A DNA stretch of 49,569 bases, taken from an uncultured Clostridia bacterium (GTDB lineage Bacteria > Bacillota > Clostridia > Christensenellales > UBA1242). Position numbers and translations under genes: made by a program. The stretch is taken from contig CALVNA010000004.1 of NCBI GenBank assembly GCA_944349535.1, forward strand, positions 1-49,569. Direction: 5' to 3'. Under the pieces are notes generated by a model that made no database searches, was not told where the DNA came from, and was given only the letters and a program-made list of their open reading frames with translations. Shown here piece by piece: positions 1 to 8,019 of the stretch (position 1 is its first letter; every line of letters starts with the position of its first letter).

Positions 1-77
1 TCTTCCAAAAGTGGAGCTTTGGATTTTTTCTCAAAAGTTTCTCTTCCCTTTCTTACAAGTTGGTTTATTGTAGGCAT
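1..77 (-). CDS. rpsL: Ribosomal protein S12, N-terminal part (runs off the window)
   Basis: The reverse strand from position 77 reads MPTINQLVRKG followed by a KSKAPLL stretch, which is the conserved start of 30S protein S12, the decoding-centre protein. Only about 25 residues are inside the window. The ATG follows a GGAG ribosome binding site (about 83-91). Upstream lies a roughly 300-nt leader with its own promoter (384-411) and an intrinsic terminator (128-149), so the gene appears to be expressed by reading through an attenuator instead of from an upstream rpoBC operon. Confidence 0.9.
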   Translation of the reverse strand, partial: MPTINQLVRKGRETFEKKSKAPLLE

Positions 78-121
78 CTTCTTCTCCTTTTAACTCAATT
101 TACTTGAGAGATTTTGTCGAT

Positions 122-377
122 AAAAAAGCACGACAGCTAGTTGTCGTGCATAAAAAACGCTTTTTTCTTTGTAAAACATGAACAAGCACGATTGCAAACT
201 TAATTGCAACTTTGCAAAGCTTTCTTTGCAAATCGGCGATATGACCATTCCAAAACAATGTTTATGGCGATGGATTTTAGCTGCACAATGCTAGAAATAA
301 TAAAACCTTTATCACCTGCTGTTTGTTTATGCTTATCTTTTAAGAATTAAGCATTGCCTCCGACAACGAAGCATACA
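122..377 (-). ncRNA. Structured rpsL leader RNA (or independent sRNA) ending in a terminator
   Basis: No gene lies between 78 and 432. A consensus promoter (384-411) would start a transcript near 377. It contains successive hairpins: GCTTC/GAGGC, ATGCTTA/TAAGCAT, a 9-bp TTTGCAAAG/CTTTGCAAA stem with a 4-nt loop, and TTGCAA/TTGCAA. It ends in a GC-rich hairpin with a T6 tail (128-149), about 50 nt before the rpsL start. This layout fits an attenuating ribosomal-protein leader. A free small RNA ending at the terminator is equally possible. I do not recognise a known Rfam family. Confidence 0.5.
128..149 (-). terminator. Intrinsic terminator/attenuator upstream of rpsL
   Basis: Perfect 8-bp stem GCACGACA/TGTCGTGC with a 6-nt loop. 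On the minus strand it is followed directly by TTTTTTA. It lies inside the rpsL leader, so it should act as a premature terminator. Confidence 0.75.
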
Positions 378-383
378 TCGTCT

Positions 384-411
384 ATTATATAGATAATAAA
401 AAAATTGTCAA
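384..411 (-). promoter_or_regulatory. Sigma-A promoter of the rpsL leader
   Basis: TTGACA (411-406), 16-nt spacer, TATAAT (389-384): both hexamers are perfect. The -35 box lies in the second arm of the terminator hairpin of the preceding gene (405-424). Confidence 0.8.
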
Positions 412-424
412 GTTTTTTTGACAA
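405..424 (-). terminator. Intrinsic terminator after the 144-aa membrane protein gene
   Basis: TTGTCAA/TTGACAA hairpin followed on the minus strand by a T7 run, just after the stop codon at 433. The descending arm doubles as the -35 box of the rpsL leader promoter. Confidence 0.6.
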
Positions 425-432
425 CTTTTTAT

Positions 433-867
433 TTATTTTTCGCTTTCTGTTTCACTTTCTATTTCATCACTTTGCATAGGCTGCTGGTCAGAAAATTCAA
501 ATATGTCAGCCTCTTCAATTTGCACCAACTTTTCAAGTCTCTGCTTGTCTTTTTCATAAAATTCAAGATACTCCTGAAAAGCCTCAACTTCTTCCTCGCT
601 ATTAAGCCACTTTTTAAGATTTTTTCCACCAAAAATTGCAGCAAACACAAATGTGACACCTGCTGCAACAGACAAGCCTGTGCCCACGTTACGCGGCAAG
701 TCCGTCCGCAACAGCAAGCTTGCACCTGCAGCCAAAAACACCATCACAAAGCTGCCTAAAAATTTGATGCATGATTTGACTCCTTCTTTTTTTGCAAGAG
801 TTATGACAACTTCAAGCTGTTTAATACACGAATCAACTTGTTTAAGTTTATCTTTGTTTGTGCTCAT
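433..867 (-). CDS. Small two-TM membrane protein, paralogue A
   Basis: 144 residues, function unknown. It has a charged N-terminus (about 1-35), two hydrophobic segments at roughly 36-53 and 62-80 joined by a short polar turn, and a long charged, acidic C-terminal tail (84-144) with coiled-coil character. The layout and the local KFLxGSFxMV pattern match the protein encoded just upstream (883-1284), so the two look like an old tandem duplication. The genes are 15 nt apart and share the promoter at 1306-1334; a terminator follows. A possible AAGGAT-type ribosome binding site precedes the ATG. Phage holins or stress membrane proteins have similar size, but nothing here supports a specific role. 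Confidence 0.75.
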   Translation of the reverse strand: MSTNKDKLKQVDSCIKQLEVVITLAKKEGVKSCIKFLGSFVMVFLAAGASLLLRTDLPRNVGTGLSVAAGVTFVFAAIFGGKNLKKWLNSEEEVEAFQEYLEFYEKDKQRLEKLVQIEEADIFEFSDQQPMQSDEIESETESEK

Positions 868-882
868 TTTTTCAAAATCCTT

Positions 883-1284
883 TTAAAAGTCAATTTCTTC
901 TTTGATTTCACTTTCTTCTTTCAACTGGCAAGACTCTTCGTGTTTCACAGAGACTTCTTCAATCAACTTTTCTTTTTTTGATGAAACATCACAAAGTTTT
1001 TTTGCTGACACAGCTGTGCTGACAAGTTGCTGTGCGGCATAAAAAGTTGAAATTGAAGTCGAAGCAATCAGCCCTGCTTTGATATATTCAACAATTTTTG
1101 GTTGAAAATCTGGAAAACTGACAGTAAGCAGAAACCAACTTGCAACCATTGCAAAACTTCCACATAGAAATTTTGCCAGATGTTTTATCACCTTCTTGGT
1201 TGCAAGAATGATTTGTTTGTCAAGGTTTTTGATCAACCCTTCTGCAATTTTTTTGTCAACGCAAATTTTGTCTTTCTGTTCCAT
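883..1284 (-). CDS. Small two-TM membrane protein, paralogue B
   Basis: 133 residues, unknown function. It has a basic N-terminus (1-35), a hydrophobic segment around 38-56 (FLCGSFAMVASWFLL), a second at about 68-85, and a charged Glu/Lys-rich tail to the end. It is the first gene of a two-gene unit with the 144-aa paralogue. Its ATG has an AAAGGA ribosome binding site and a consensus promoter immediately upstream (1306-1334), so strong vegetative expression is expected. I do not recognise the family. Confidence 0.75.
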   Translation of the reverse strand: MEQKDKICVDKKIAEGLIKNLDKQIILATKKVIKHLAKFLCGSFAMVASWFLLTVSFPDFQPKIVEYIKAGLIASTSISTFYAAQQLVSTAVSAKKLCDVSSKKEKLIEEVSVKHEESCQLKEESEIKEEIDF

Positions 1285-1305
1285 AATAAAATCCTTTTAC
1301 ACCAA

Positions 1306-1334
1306 ATCTTATCACACAACGGCCCCTCTGTCAA
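1306..1334 (-). promoter_or_regulatory. Sigma-A promoter of the small membrane protein pair
   Basis: TTGACA (1334-1329), 17-nt spacer, TAAGAT (1311-1306). It begins a few bases after the T-run of the ligA terminator. Confidence 0.75.
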
Positions 1335-1341
1335 TACAAAA

Positions 1342-1373
1342 AAATGATTCAATTTTGTGTTTTTGAACCATTT
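1342..1373 (-). terminator. Intrinsic terminator after ligA
   Basis: 11-bp stem AAATGGTTCAA/TTGAATCATTT (one G-T pair) followed by a T-run on the minus strand, 35 nt after the ligA stop. Confidence 0.7.
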
Positions 1374-1407
1374 TTTATAATATTTCTTTGTTTTTTCAAA
1401 TTTTTTG

Positions 1408-3357
1408 CTAATTGATCATTTCTAAAAATTGTTTTTCATCAAGCACTTTCACACCAAGTTCTTTTGCTTTGTCAAGTTTTGAGCCTGCTTCTTCTCCTGC
1501 CAAAACATAGTCAGTCTTTTTTGAAACCGAGCTTGAGCATTTTCCACCATGGCTTTCAATAAGCGCTTCAACCTCTTTTCTTGGTTTTGACAACGCCCCC
1601 GTCAAAACAAAAGTTTTGCCTGAAAAGATTTGACTTGCACTTTCGTGTTTTTTCTCTTGAATTTTTATCCCTTGCGACAAGAGATCTGCAATTTCTTTGA
1701 GGTTGTTTTCATCTTGAAAAAACATAGCAATATTGTTTGCAATCACTGGGCCTATGTCTTCAATCTCTAAAAGCTGTTCTTGGGTTGCTTGCTCAAGGCT
1801 GTCAAGCGTTTTGAAATGTTTTGCAAGGTCCTTTGCGGTCTTTTGTCCGACCTCTTCAACGCCAAGCGAGAATATGAATTTTGCAAGGTCAACATTTTTG
1901 CTTTTTGCAAGCGAAGACAAAACATTGTCCGCTTTTTTGTCTTTAAACTTCTCAAGAGTCAAAAGTTGTGATTTTTCAAGTTTGTAAAGATCGCCAAGTT
2001 CTCTCACGCCAAGTTTTTCATAAAAAGCTTCAATTGTCTTGTCAGAAAGCCCTTCAATATTCATAGCATTTCGACTTGCAAAATGAGTAAGTCTGTCGAT
2101 GACTTGAGCTGAGCAGCCAAAATGATTTGGGCAGAAAAGCAATGGCCCCTTTTCGACAAGAACATTCGAGCAGACTGGGCAATGAGTTGGCGGAACTATT
2201 TTTGAGCTGTGTTCATTCTTTTCAGCAAGCCCCATAACTTCTGGGATCACTTCATTGCTTCGTCTGACAAAAACGCTGGCATTTTTGAAAAGGTTTTTTC
2301 TTTTGATGTCATCAAAATTATTGAGTGTCGCCCTTGAAACAGTTGCTCCAGCAAGTTCAACCGGCTCTAAAATGGCGATAGGCGTAACTCTGCCAGTTCT
2401 GCCCACCTGCCAAACCACGTCGAGAAGCTGCGTGGTCTGCTCAACCGCTTCAAACTTGAATGCCACCGCCCATTTTGGAAATTTGGCAGTATAACCAATA
2501 TCTTCTCTTGGAGCAACTTTGTTGATTTTGACAACCATTCCGTCAATCATCACATCAAGTTTGTTTTTGATCTTATCAACTTGCTTGATGTTTTCGATGA
2601 TTTCGTCAGCATTTTTGCATATCTTGAAATAATTGCCAGTTTGAAAGCCATTCTCTTCCAAAAACTGATGCATTTCAAGCTGAGTTGCAAAATTTTTGCC
2701 ATCACAAAGCAAAATTGAATAACAAAAATAGTCAAGGTTGCGTTTTGCGGTCTCTTTAGGGTCAAGATTTCGAACAGCGCCCGCTGCGGCATTTCTTGGA
2801 TTTTTAAGCTTTTCTGTGGCAGTTTTGTTGTAAAGAGCAAAGTTTTTGTTTGTCATCATGCACTCGCCTTGAACAATAAGCCTGCCATGATAATTGATTT
2901 TGAGCGGAACAGATTTGATTGTTTTGACTTGAATCGAAACATCTTCACCGATCGTTCCATTGCCACGAGTTGTGGCGCTGACAAAAAGTCCATCGTTATA
3001 TTCAAGCACAATCTGCAGTCCATCAAATTTATATTCCAAAGCAAAATCTGTGCCTTTTGCCTGAGTTTGCATATCACTAACCCATTGCCTTAAATCTTCA
3101 AAATCTCGCACTTTGTTGAGCGAATACAAATTTACTTCATGGCGTTTTTTGACAAACCCGTCAAGCACCTGATCGCCCACACGCTGAGTTGGAGAGTATG
3201 GCAAAACCACACCTGTTTCTTTTTCAAGATCAACAAGAGTGTAGTAAAGGTCGTCATATTGCTTATCTGAAATGGTAGGCTTGTCAAGCACATAATAGTT
3301 GCGATTATGCTTTTCAATTTCTTTGATAAGCTCCTTCATCTTTTCAATTTTATCCAT
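1408..3357 (-). CDS. ligA: NAD+-dependent DNA ligase LigA
   Basis: 649 residues, the usual size for bacterial LigA, which seals nicks in replication and repair using NAD+. Visible domains in order: N-terminal Ia domain with the NYYVLDKPTISDKQYD segment; adenylation domain with the KFDG nucleophile motif (Lys110); OB fold; a C4 zinc finger (Cys393, Cys396, Cys409, Cys415); helix-hairpin-helix repeats; and a C-terminal BRCT domain from about 570 (FSGKTFVLTGAL). The family's usual VRRAGDVIP stretch reads VRRSNEVIP here. It lies 8 nt downstream of pcrA, with a ribosome binding site overlapping the pcrA stop, as in the Bacillus pcrA-ligA operon. Confidence 0.97.
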   Translation of the reverse strand: MDKIEKMKELIKEIEKHNRNYYVLDKPTISDKQYDDLYYTLVDLEKETGVVLPYSPTQRVGDQVLDGFVKKRHEVNLYSLNKVRDFEDLRQWVSDMQTQAKGTDFALEYKFDGLQIVLEYNDGLFVSATTRGNGTIGEDVSIQVKTIKSVPLKINYHGRLIVQGECMMTNKNFALYNKTATEKLKNPRNAAAGAVRNLDPKETAKRNLDYFCYSILLCDGKNFATQLEMHQFLEENGFQTGNYFKICKNADEIIENIKQVDKIKNKLDVMIDGMVVKINKVAPREDIGYTAKFPKWAVAFKFEAVEQTTQLLDVVWQVGRTGRVTPIAILEPVELAGATVSRATLNNFDDIKRKNLFKNASVFVRRSNEVIPEVMGLAEKNEHSSKIVPPTHCPVCSNVLVEKGPLLFCPNHFGCSAQVIDRLTHFASRNAMNIEGLSDKTIEAFYEKLGVRELGDLYKLEKSQLLTLEKFKDKKADNVLSSLAKSKNVDLAKFIFSLGVEEVGQKTAKDLAKHFKTLDSLEQATQEQLLEIEDIGPVIANNIAMFFQDENNLKEIADLLSQGIKIQEKKHESASQIFSGKTFVLTGALSKPRKEVEALIESHGGKCSSSVSKKTDYVLAGEEAGSKLDKAKELGVKVLDEKQFLEMIN

Positions 3358-3365
3358 ATCTTCTC

Positions 3366-5534
3366 CTATAAAATTTCAAGAGGTGCAAGTTCCAGCATTA
3401 AGCTTTTTTTGCCAAAATCTTCAAAAATTATATCCCCAACAAGTCCGTCATCAGAAATATAGACAATTTCGCCGTCACCAAAGCGTGGATGGCTGACTTT
3501 CTGCCCCACATGATAGATTGAAACATCCTTGCGTGGTTTTTCCTGCTTTTTGAAAAATTGGTCGTGATCAAACATTTGCGAAAGTTTTTCTTCAACCGCC
3601 TGCTTTACAGTAAATCTTTTCACTTCAGCTTCCTGTTTTGATTTTGTTTGCCCAAACAGCCCAAGCTCTCTACAAAATCTGCTTGGCATCTGATATTGAC
3701 TTGAATTATATAAATATCTTTTTGTGCAATAAGACATAAAAAGTTTTTCTTCGGCTCTTGTGATTGCAACATACATGAGCCTGCGTTCTTCTTCAAGCTC
3801 AGCATTTGAATTGAAGGCTCTGGAAATTGGGAAAACCCCTTCTTCAAGCCCGACAATAAACACCACCTTAAATTCAAGCCCCTTGACAGAATGGACTGTC
3901 GCAATAGTTACCGCTCCTTCCTGTCCAATTTCATCTGTGTCAGAACTTAAAGTTATCGTCTCCAAAAACTGTCCAAGGTCAGCTTGCGGATTAAGATTTT
4001 CAAAATCTTTAACTGAAGAGATAAACTGCTCAATGTTCAAAATTCTGTTTAAGTCGTCTTCGATTGTTGGATTGTAAATTGATTTAAGTTTAAATTTTGC
4101 AACAACATCTTCAACCATTTGTGAAAGGCTGGAATAGTTTGCAGACTGAATTTCTGTGTATGCAGAAGCAAACTCATCAAACTTTTTGTATAGCGGATTT
4201 GATTTAAAGCTTGGATCAATGACTGTTTCAATAAAACTTTTTTCTTTTCCGATCTCTTCAAGTTTTGCAAGAGTTCCATCACCAATGCCACGCTTTGGAA
4301 CATTGATGATGCGCGCAAAAGAAACATCATCTTTTGGATTGACAAATATTCTCAGATAGCCTATCAAATTTCGAATTTCTGCACGCTCATAAAACTTAAA
4401 ACCACCATAAATGCGATGGGGAATATTGTAAGAAAGGAAAACCTCTTCAAAATTGCGAGAAAGTGCGTTCAAACGCATTAAAACTGCAAAATCGTCAAAT
4501 TTATAGCCTTGTGCAAGCAGTTTTTGAATGTTTGTGGCAACAAAAAGCGCTTCGTCTTTTTCGTCATAGGCATTGTATAGCACTGGTTCATCCCCATCCA
4601 TTTTGTCAGTCCACATATTTTTATCAAGCCGCGATGCATTGTTTTTGATCACATTGTTTGCAACTTTCAAAATTGGTGCTTTTGAGCGATAATTCCGTTC
4701 AAGCTTGAAAACTTTGACAGATGGAAAATCTCGTTTGAATGAAAATATGTTTTGAAAATTTGCGCCACGCCAAGAGTAAATGCATTGGTCTTCATCCCCA
4801 ACAACAAACAAATTGCCATGCACTTGGGCAAGCATTTTTATCAAATTGTATTGCACGGTGTTTGTGTCTTGAAATTCATCCACCAAAATATATTCAAACC
4901 GGTTGGAATAATACTGCAAAACATCAGGGCAGGTTTTGAAAAGTTCGATAGTTTTGAGCAGTAAGTCGTCAAAATCAAGTGCATTATTCTTTTTAAGATA
5001 ATTGTCATAAAACGAAATCGCCTTGCCAATATCTTGCATGCTGAATTCGCAGGAGTGAGTGTTTAAAAAATCTTGCAAAGTTTGACCTGAATTTTTGTAA
5101 GCAGAAAGCTCTTTAACAAAAACTTTTTTGAATTTTTCATCTTTAAAATTAAGCTCTTCTAAAACTTTTTTTATCGCCTTTTCGCTGTCACTTTCACTAA
5201 AAATGGTGAAATTTTTGTTGTAAGAGCCAAGCCTGTGAATGTCTTGTCTTAAAATTCGCACGCACATTGAGTGAAAGGTTGAAATCCAAACGCGTTCAGC
5301 TCCTTCAACCATTTCAGCCACCCTTGACGCCATTTCTTTTGCCGCCTTGTTTGTGAAGGTGATTGCCAAAATGCTATAAGGACTGACATCGCACTCTTTG
5401 ATAAGAAAAGCAATGCGATGAGTAAGCAGCCTGGTCTTTCCGCTGCCTGCTCCTGCCGTGACCAAAACCGCCCCATCAACAGCCTTGAGTGCAACCAGTT
5501 GTTCTTCATTCAATGTGCTTAAATCGTATTTCAT
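3366..5534 (-). CDS. pcrA: ATP-dependent DNA helicase PcrA (UvrD/Rep superfamily 1)
   Basis: 722 residues, a 3'-5' SF1A helicase used in rolling-circle replication, repair and removal of recombinase filaments. Motif Q region at 9-13, Walker A GAGSGKT at 28-34, motif II DEFQDTN, motif III GDEDQCIYSWRGA, motif IV RNYRS, and motifs V and VI (TVHSVKGLEF, VAITRAE) are all present. The C-terminus carries the small beta-rich domain typical of PcrA. The start lies exactly 6 nt after a TAAAAT box, and the AGGAG before it is only one base from the ATG, so the mRNA may be leaderless. Operon with ligA. Confidence 0.97.
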   Translation of the reverse strand: MKYDLSTLNEEQLVALKAVDGAVLVTAGAGSGKTRLLTHRIAFLIKECDVSPYSILAITFTNKAAKEMASRVAEMVEGAERVWISTFHSMCVRILRQDIHRLGSYNKNFTIFSESDSEKAIKKVLEELNFKDEKFKKVFVKELSAYKNSGQTLQDFLNTHSCEFSMQDIGKAISFYDNYLKKNNALDFDDLLLKTIELFKTCPDVLQYYSNRFEYILVDEFQDTNTVQYNLIKMLAQVHGNLFVVGDEDQCIYSWRGANFQNIFSFKRDFPSVKVFKLERNYRSKAPILKVANNVIKNNASRLDKNMWTDKMDGDEPVLYNAYDEKDEALFVATNIQKLLAQGYKFDDFAVLMRLNALSRNFEEVFLSYNIPHRIYGGFKFYERAEIRNLIGYLRIFVNPKDDVSFARIINVPKRGIGDGTLAKLEEIGKEKSFIETVIDPSFKSNPLYKKFDEFASAYTEIQSANYSSLSQMVEDVVAKFKLKSIYNPTIEDDLNRILNIEQFISSVKDFENLNPQADLGQFLETITLSSDTDEIGQEGAVTIATVHSVKGLEFKVVFIVGLEEGVFPISRAFNSNAELEEERRLMYVAITRAEEKLFMSYCTKRYLYNSSQYQMPSRFCRELGLFGQTKSKQEAEVKRFTVKQAVEEKLSQMFDHDQFFKKQEKPRKDVSIYHVGQKVSHPRFGDGEIVYISDDGLVGDIIFEDFGKKSLMLELAPLEIL

Positions 5535-5540
5535 GCTCCT

Positions 5541-5568
5541 ATTTTATCAAACTTTTTTTGTTTATCAA
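5541..5568 (-). promoter_or_regulatory. pcrA promoter, predicted leaderless start
   Basis: TTGATA (5568-5563), 16-nt spacer, TAAAAT (5546-5541), then exactly 6 nt to the ATG. The predicted transcription start coincides with the A of the start codon. Confidence 0.55.
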
Positions 5569-5633
5569 AATTATTTCAAAATGTTTAGCAAAGTTTTCAA
5601 ATTTTGTAAGAAATTTTAAACAGGCAATAAAAA

Positions 5634-5670
5634 AAGCAGACCTGTGTGCAAACAAAAGCAAAGTCTACTT
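5634..5670 (-). terminator. Intrinsic terminator of the spoIVA transcript
   Basis: 8-bp stem AAGTAGAC/GTCTGCTT with a 21-nt loop, followed by a T7 run on the minus strand. Confidence 0.75.
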
Positions 5671-5795
5671 TTGATATATTTAACGAAATAGAAACAAGCA
5701 GCGCAAGGCTCGAAGGCTGGAAGGGCGGGAGTTTGGTTTATGTCCAAATGACCGAACCGGAACAGCCTTCAGTAAACGCAGCGCTGCGCCGTTTA
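5671..5795 (-). ncRNA. GC-rich structured RNA in the spoIVA 3' region
   Basis: Between the spoIVA stop and its terminator lies a stretch (about 5698-5790) of roughly 59% GC in an AT-rich chromosome. It has nested perfect stems: an outer 7 bp pairing 698-704 with 781-787 (offsets from 5000), an inner 8 bp pairing 712-719 with 763-770, and two short hairpins inside (CCG/CGG and TTTGG/CCAAA). There is no ORF. It could be a 3'-UTR-derived small RNA or an independent ncRNA. I do not recognise the family, and the strand is inferred from the terminator. Confidence 0.5.
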
Positions 5796-5803
5796 TATTT
5801 TGT

Positions 5804-7279
5804 TTAAAGAAGGATGCAAATCACTCCACCCTTACCCTCATTGACAATTCTGCTTAAAGTTTTTCGCATTTTTCGTTGTGCTTCAACAGGCATCATCACA
5901 AGTTTTGAGTTGATATTGTCTCCAACAAGTTCTGACAAGCTTCTGCCCAAAATGTTCGTTTGCCAAATTGCCTGCGGATCACTTTCAAATTGATCAACAA
6001 GATTTTTTGCAAGATCTTGTGATTGATCTTCGCTTCCAACAAGTGGGGTAACTTCAGTTTCAACATCAACTCTCATAATATGCAAACTTGGTGCTGTTGC
6101 TTTGATTTTTACGCCATAACGTGATCCCTGTTTGATAATTTCTGGCTCACCAAGCTCAAAATCGGTTGGCTTTGGCTCAACCACGCCATAGCCAGTTTGA
6201 CTGACTTGATCAAGAGCGTCCTTAAGTTTGTCATACTGAATTTTTGCATTTGCAAGCTCTTTGATGTTGCAAAGCAGCTGATAATCACTGCCAATTTCAA
6301 TTCCACACTCTTGTGAAAGCACTTTATAGAAAAGCCCTTCTTTTGGAATGACATTAAATCTGACAACTCCTTCGCCCGCTTGGATGTTTGAATAAGTGAT
6401 AGGATCAAAACATTCGCTTTCAGCAAAGGCAATTTGGTTTTTATCAGCATCGCTTAAACGGTTGATTTTGCTGCCAAGCAGACGCATTTCAGACGCAATT
6501 TCGCTGATGATTGGACTGTTATAGTCAAGAGCTCGCAGCCAATCAGGCATAGCAATTCTGATAGATTTGACAGGAAATTCCATCAAAAGATTTTCAAAAA
6601 TTTTATCAACGTCGCCTTCTTTAAGTTCAAGCGCATTTAAGGCAATCACTGGGACATCATATTTTTCTTCCAAAGATGATGCAAGTTTTTTGGTCTCTGT
6701 TGTTCCTGGATGAGCGCTGTTTAAAACAATAACAAAAGGTTTGCCAACCTCTTTAAGTTCTTTCACCACCTTTTCTTCTGCTTCAATATAGTTTGAACGA
6801 GCAATGTCTGTGACTGAGCCGTCAGTGGTAACCATAATCCCAATCGTTGAATGCTCTTTGATCACCTTGTCAGTGCCAAGTGCGGCGGCTTCTTCAAAAG
6901 GGATTTCTTCTTCCGTCCAAGGCGTTTTGACAAGTCTTGGTTTTTCGCCTTCCACATGTCCCATTGCACCAGAGATGAGATAGCCAACACAATCAATCAT
7001 GCGCACAGACATCTCGGCATCTGCAACTTTGATTTTGACAGCTTCGTTTGGCACAAAATGAGGTTGAGTTGTCATGATGGTTTTGCCATCAGCACTTTGC
7101 GGAAGCTCATCAACAGTTCTTTCTTTTGAATTTTTTTCAGTGATATTAGGAAGCACAAGTTTTTGCATAAATTGAGTGATGAAGGTTGATTTCCCCACCC
7201 GAACAGGTCCAACAACACCAATATAAATATCGCCATTGGTTCTTTCCTTAATATCATCATAGATTTCATATTTTTCCAT
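5804..7279 (-). CDS. spoIVA: Stage IV sporulation protein A, spore-coat basement ATPase
   Basis: 491 residues, matching the about 492 of Bacillus SpoIVA. SpoIVA is a TRAFAC-like ATPase that polymerises irreversibly on the forespore surface as the basement layer of the coat. Visible: Walker A GPVRVGKS (24-31), DELPQSADGKTIMTTQP, the DCVGY segment (Walker B-like), the HSTIGIMVTTDGS segment, and the conserved C-terminus ending in NEGKGGVICILL. The longer reading frame would begin with a TTG four codons upstream, but GGAGG lies inside those codons, so the ATG at 7279 is the start. A sigma-E-like promoter precedes it. This gene marks the organism as an endospore former. Confidence 0.97.
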   Translation of the reverse strand: MEKYEIYDDIKERTNGDIYIGVVGPVRVGKSTFITQFMQKLVLPNITEKNSKERTVDELPQSADGKTIMTTQPHFVPNEAVKIKVADAEMSVRMIDCVGYLISGAMGHVEGEKPRLVKTPWTEEEIPFEEAAALGTDKVIKEHSTIGIMVTTDGSVTDIARSNYIEAEEKVVKELKEVGKPFVIVLNSAHPGTTETKKLASSLEEKYDVPVIALNALELKEGDVDKIFENLLMEFPVKSIRIAMPDWLRALDYNSPIISEIASEMRLLGSKINRLSDADKNQIAFAESECFDPITYSNIQAGEGVVRFNVIPKEGLFYKVLSQECGIEIGSDYQLLCNIKELANAKIQYDKLKDALDQVSQTGYGVVEPKPTDFELGEPEIIKQGSRYGVKIKATAPSLHIMRVDVETEVTPLVGSEDQSQDLAKNLVDQFESDPQAIWQTNILGRSLSELVGDNINSKLVMMPVEAQRKMRKTLSRIVNEGKGGVICILL

Positions 7280-7302
7280 AATAACCTCCAAGGATACATC
7301 TT

Positions 7303-7332
7303 ATCTTATGAGAGGTCAGCAGCAAATATAAC
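7303..7332 (-). promoter_or_regulatory. Sigma-E-like promoter of spoIVA
   Basis: GTTATATT (7332-7325), 14-nt spacer, CATAAGAT (7310-7303). This resembles the mother-cell sigma-E consensus (KMATATT, 13-15 nt, CATAnnnT) and not the sigma-A consensus, as expected for spoIVA. Confidence 0.6.
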
Positions 7333-7362
7333 CAACTATAAATGAATTTTAAAGAAATAAAA

Positions 7363-7384
7363 AATCATGCAGCAATGCATGATT
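7363..7384 (-). terminator. Intrinsic terminator after the 104-aa gene
   Basis: 9-bp stem AATCATGCA/TGCATGATT with a 4-nt loop and a T-run on the minus strand. It overlaps the stop codon of the gene ending at 7383. Confidence 0.75.
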
Positions 7385-7697
7385 AAAAATTGTTGTTTTG
7401 CTCATTCATTCTATACAAAATCTCTCCAACCTTTTTTACAACTTTTTGATCTTGATTTTCATTTGCTTGCAATGTTGATTGAAACATAAAGCGCTGAAGT
7501 TTTTCTTCAATCTTCTCTTGATGCTTTATTGGCAGTATGCCACAGCTTTTTTCATAAAGATAGGCAAGCGTGAGCACGTCAGTGTTGTCACACAAATATT
7601 CTATGTATTTTTCAAGCTGCAGACCTGTTTTATCTTTCAATTTATATTTGATTTTTGTGTGTGCATAGCGAATTTGTTCACTTTGTTTTTGTGTCAT
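7383..7697 (-). CDS. Hypothetical protein, 104 aa
   Basis: A soluble, highly charged, mostly helical protein with no membrane segment or recognisable domain. It has basic residues at the N-terminus (KQSEQIRYAHTKIKYKLKDK) and a C-terminus ending in Asn/Gln-rich sequence. A GGAG site precedes the ATG. It is the second gene of a two-gene unit with the 94-aa protein upstream (20-nt gap) and ends in a strong terminator. Function unknown. Confidence 0.75.
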   Translation of the reverse strand: MTQKQSEQIRYAHTKIKYKLKDKTGLQLEKYIEYLCDNTDVLTLAYLYEKSCGILPIKHQEKIEEKLQRFMFQSTLQANENQDQKVVKKVGEILYRMNEQNNNF

Positions 7698-7717
7698 AAT
7701 TTCTCCAAACCTTATTT

Positions 7718-8002
7718 TTAGTCCTTAAAATCGCAGCCCTCTTCACAGCTATTATTTCGCCTTGCTGCCTGAACTTTCTTGTTTGCAAGCACACTTTTAT
7801 AAAGCTGAACAGACATCTCTTTTGGCAAACGTGAATGGTATTTATCTGCGATAGTAAATGTTATGCTTGGATCATCATAGGCACAGATCTCATCTACGAT
7901 GCCTTGCAAAACCACATCTTGTTCTTCGTCTTCATAGTATTTCAAAGCATCCTCTATTTTGACGCAAAAATCAAGAAATATTCTAATTCTATTTTCAGCC
8001 AT
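7718..8002 (-). CDS. Hypothetical protein, 94 aa
   Basis: A small soluble acidic protein (FLDFCVKIEDALKYYEDEEQD), predicted helical, with a C-terminal CEEGC pair of cysteines. No family recognised. It has an AGGAG ribosome binding site and a perfect TTGACA-17-TATAAT promoter whose -35 box overlaps the plsY stop codon. It is therefore likely highly transcribed despite its anonymous product. Co-transcribed with the 104-aa gene. Confidence 0.75.
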   Translation of the reverse strand: MAENRIRIFLDFCVKIEDALKYYEDEEQDVVLQGIVDEICAYDDPSITFTIADKYHSRLPKEMSVQLYKSVLANKKVQAARRNNSCEEGCDFKD

Positions 8003-8019
8003 AATTTTCTCCTACAAGT

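Noticed and set aside
418..886. Plus-strand ORFs over the 144-aa membrane protein
   Set aside because: Antisense frames without ribosome binding sites; the minus-strand gene has promoter, site and paralogue.
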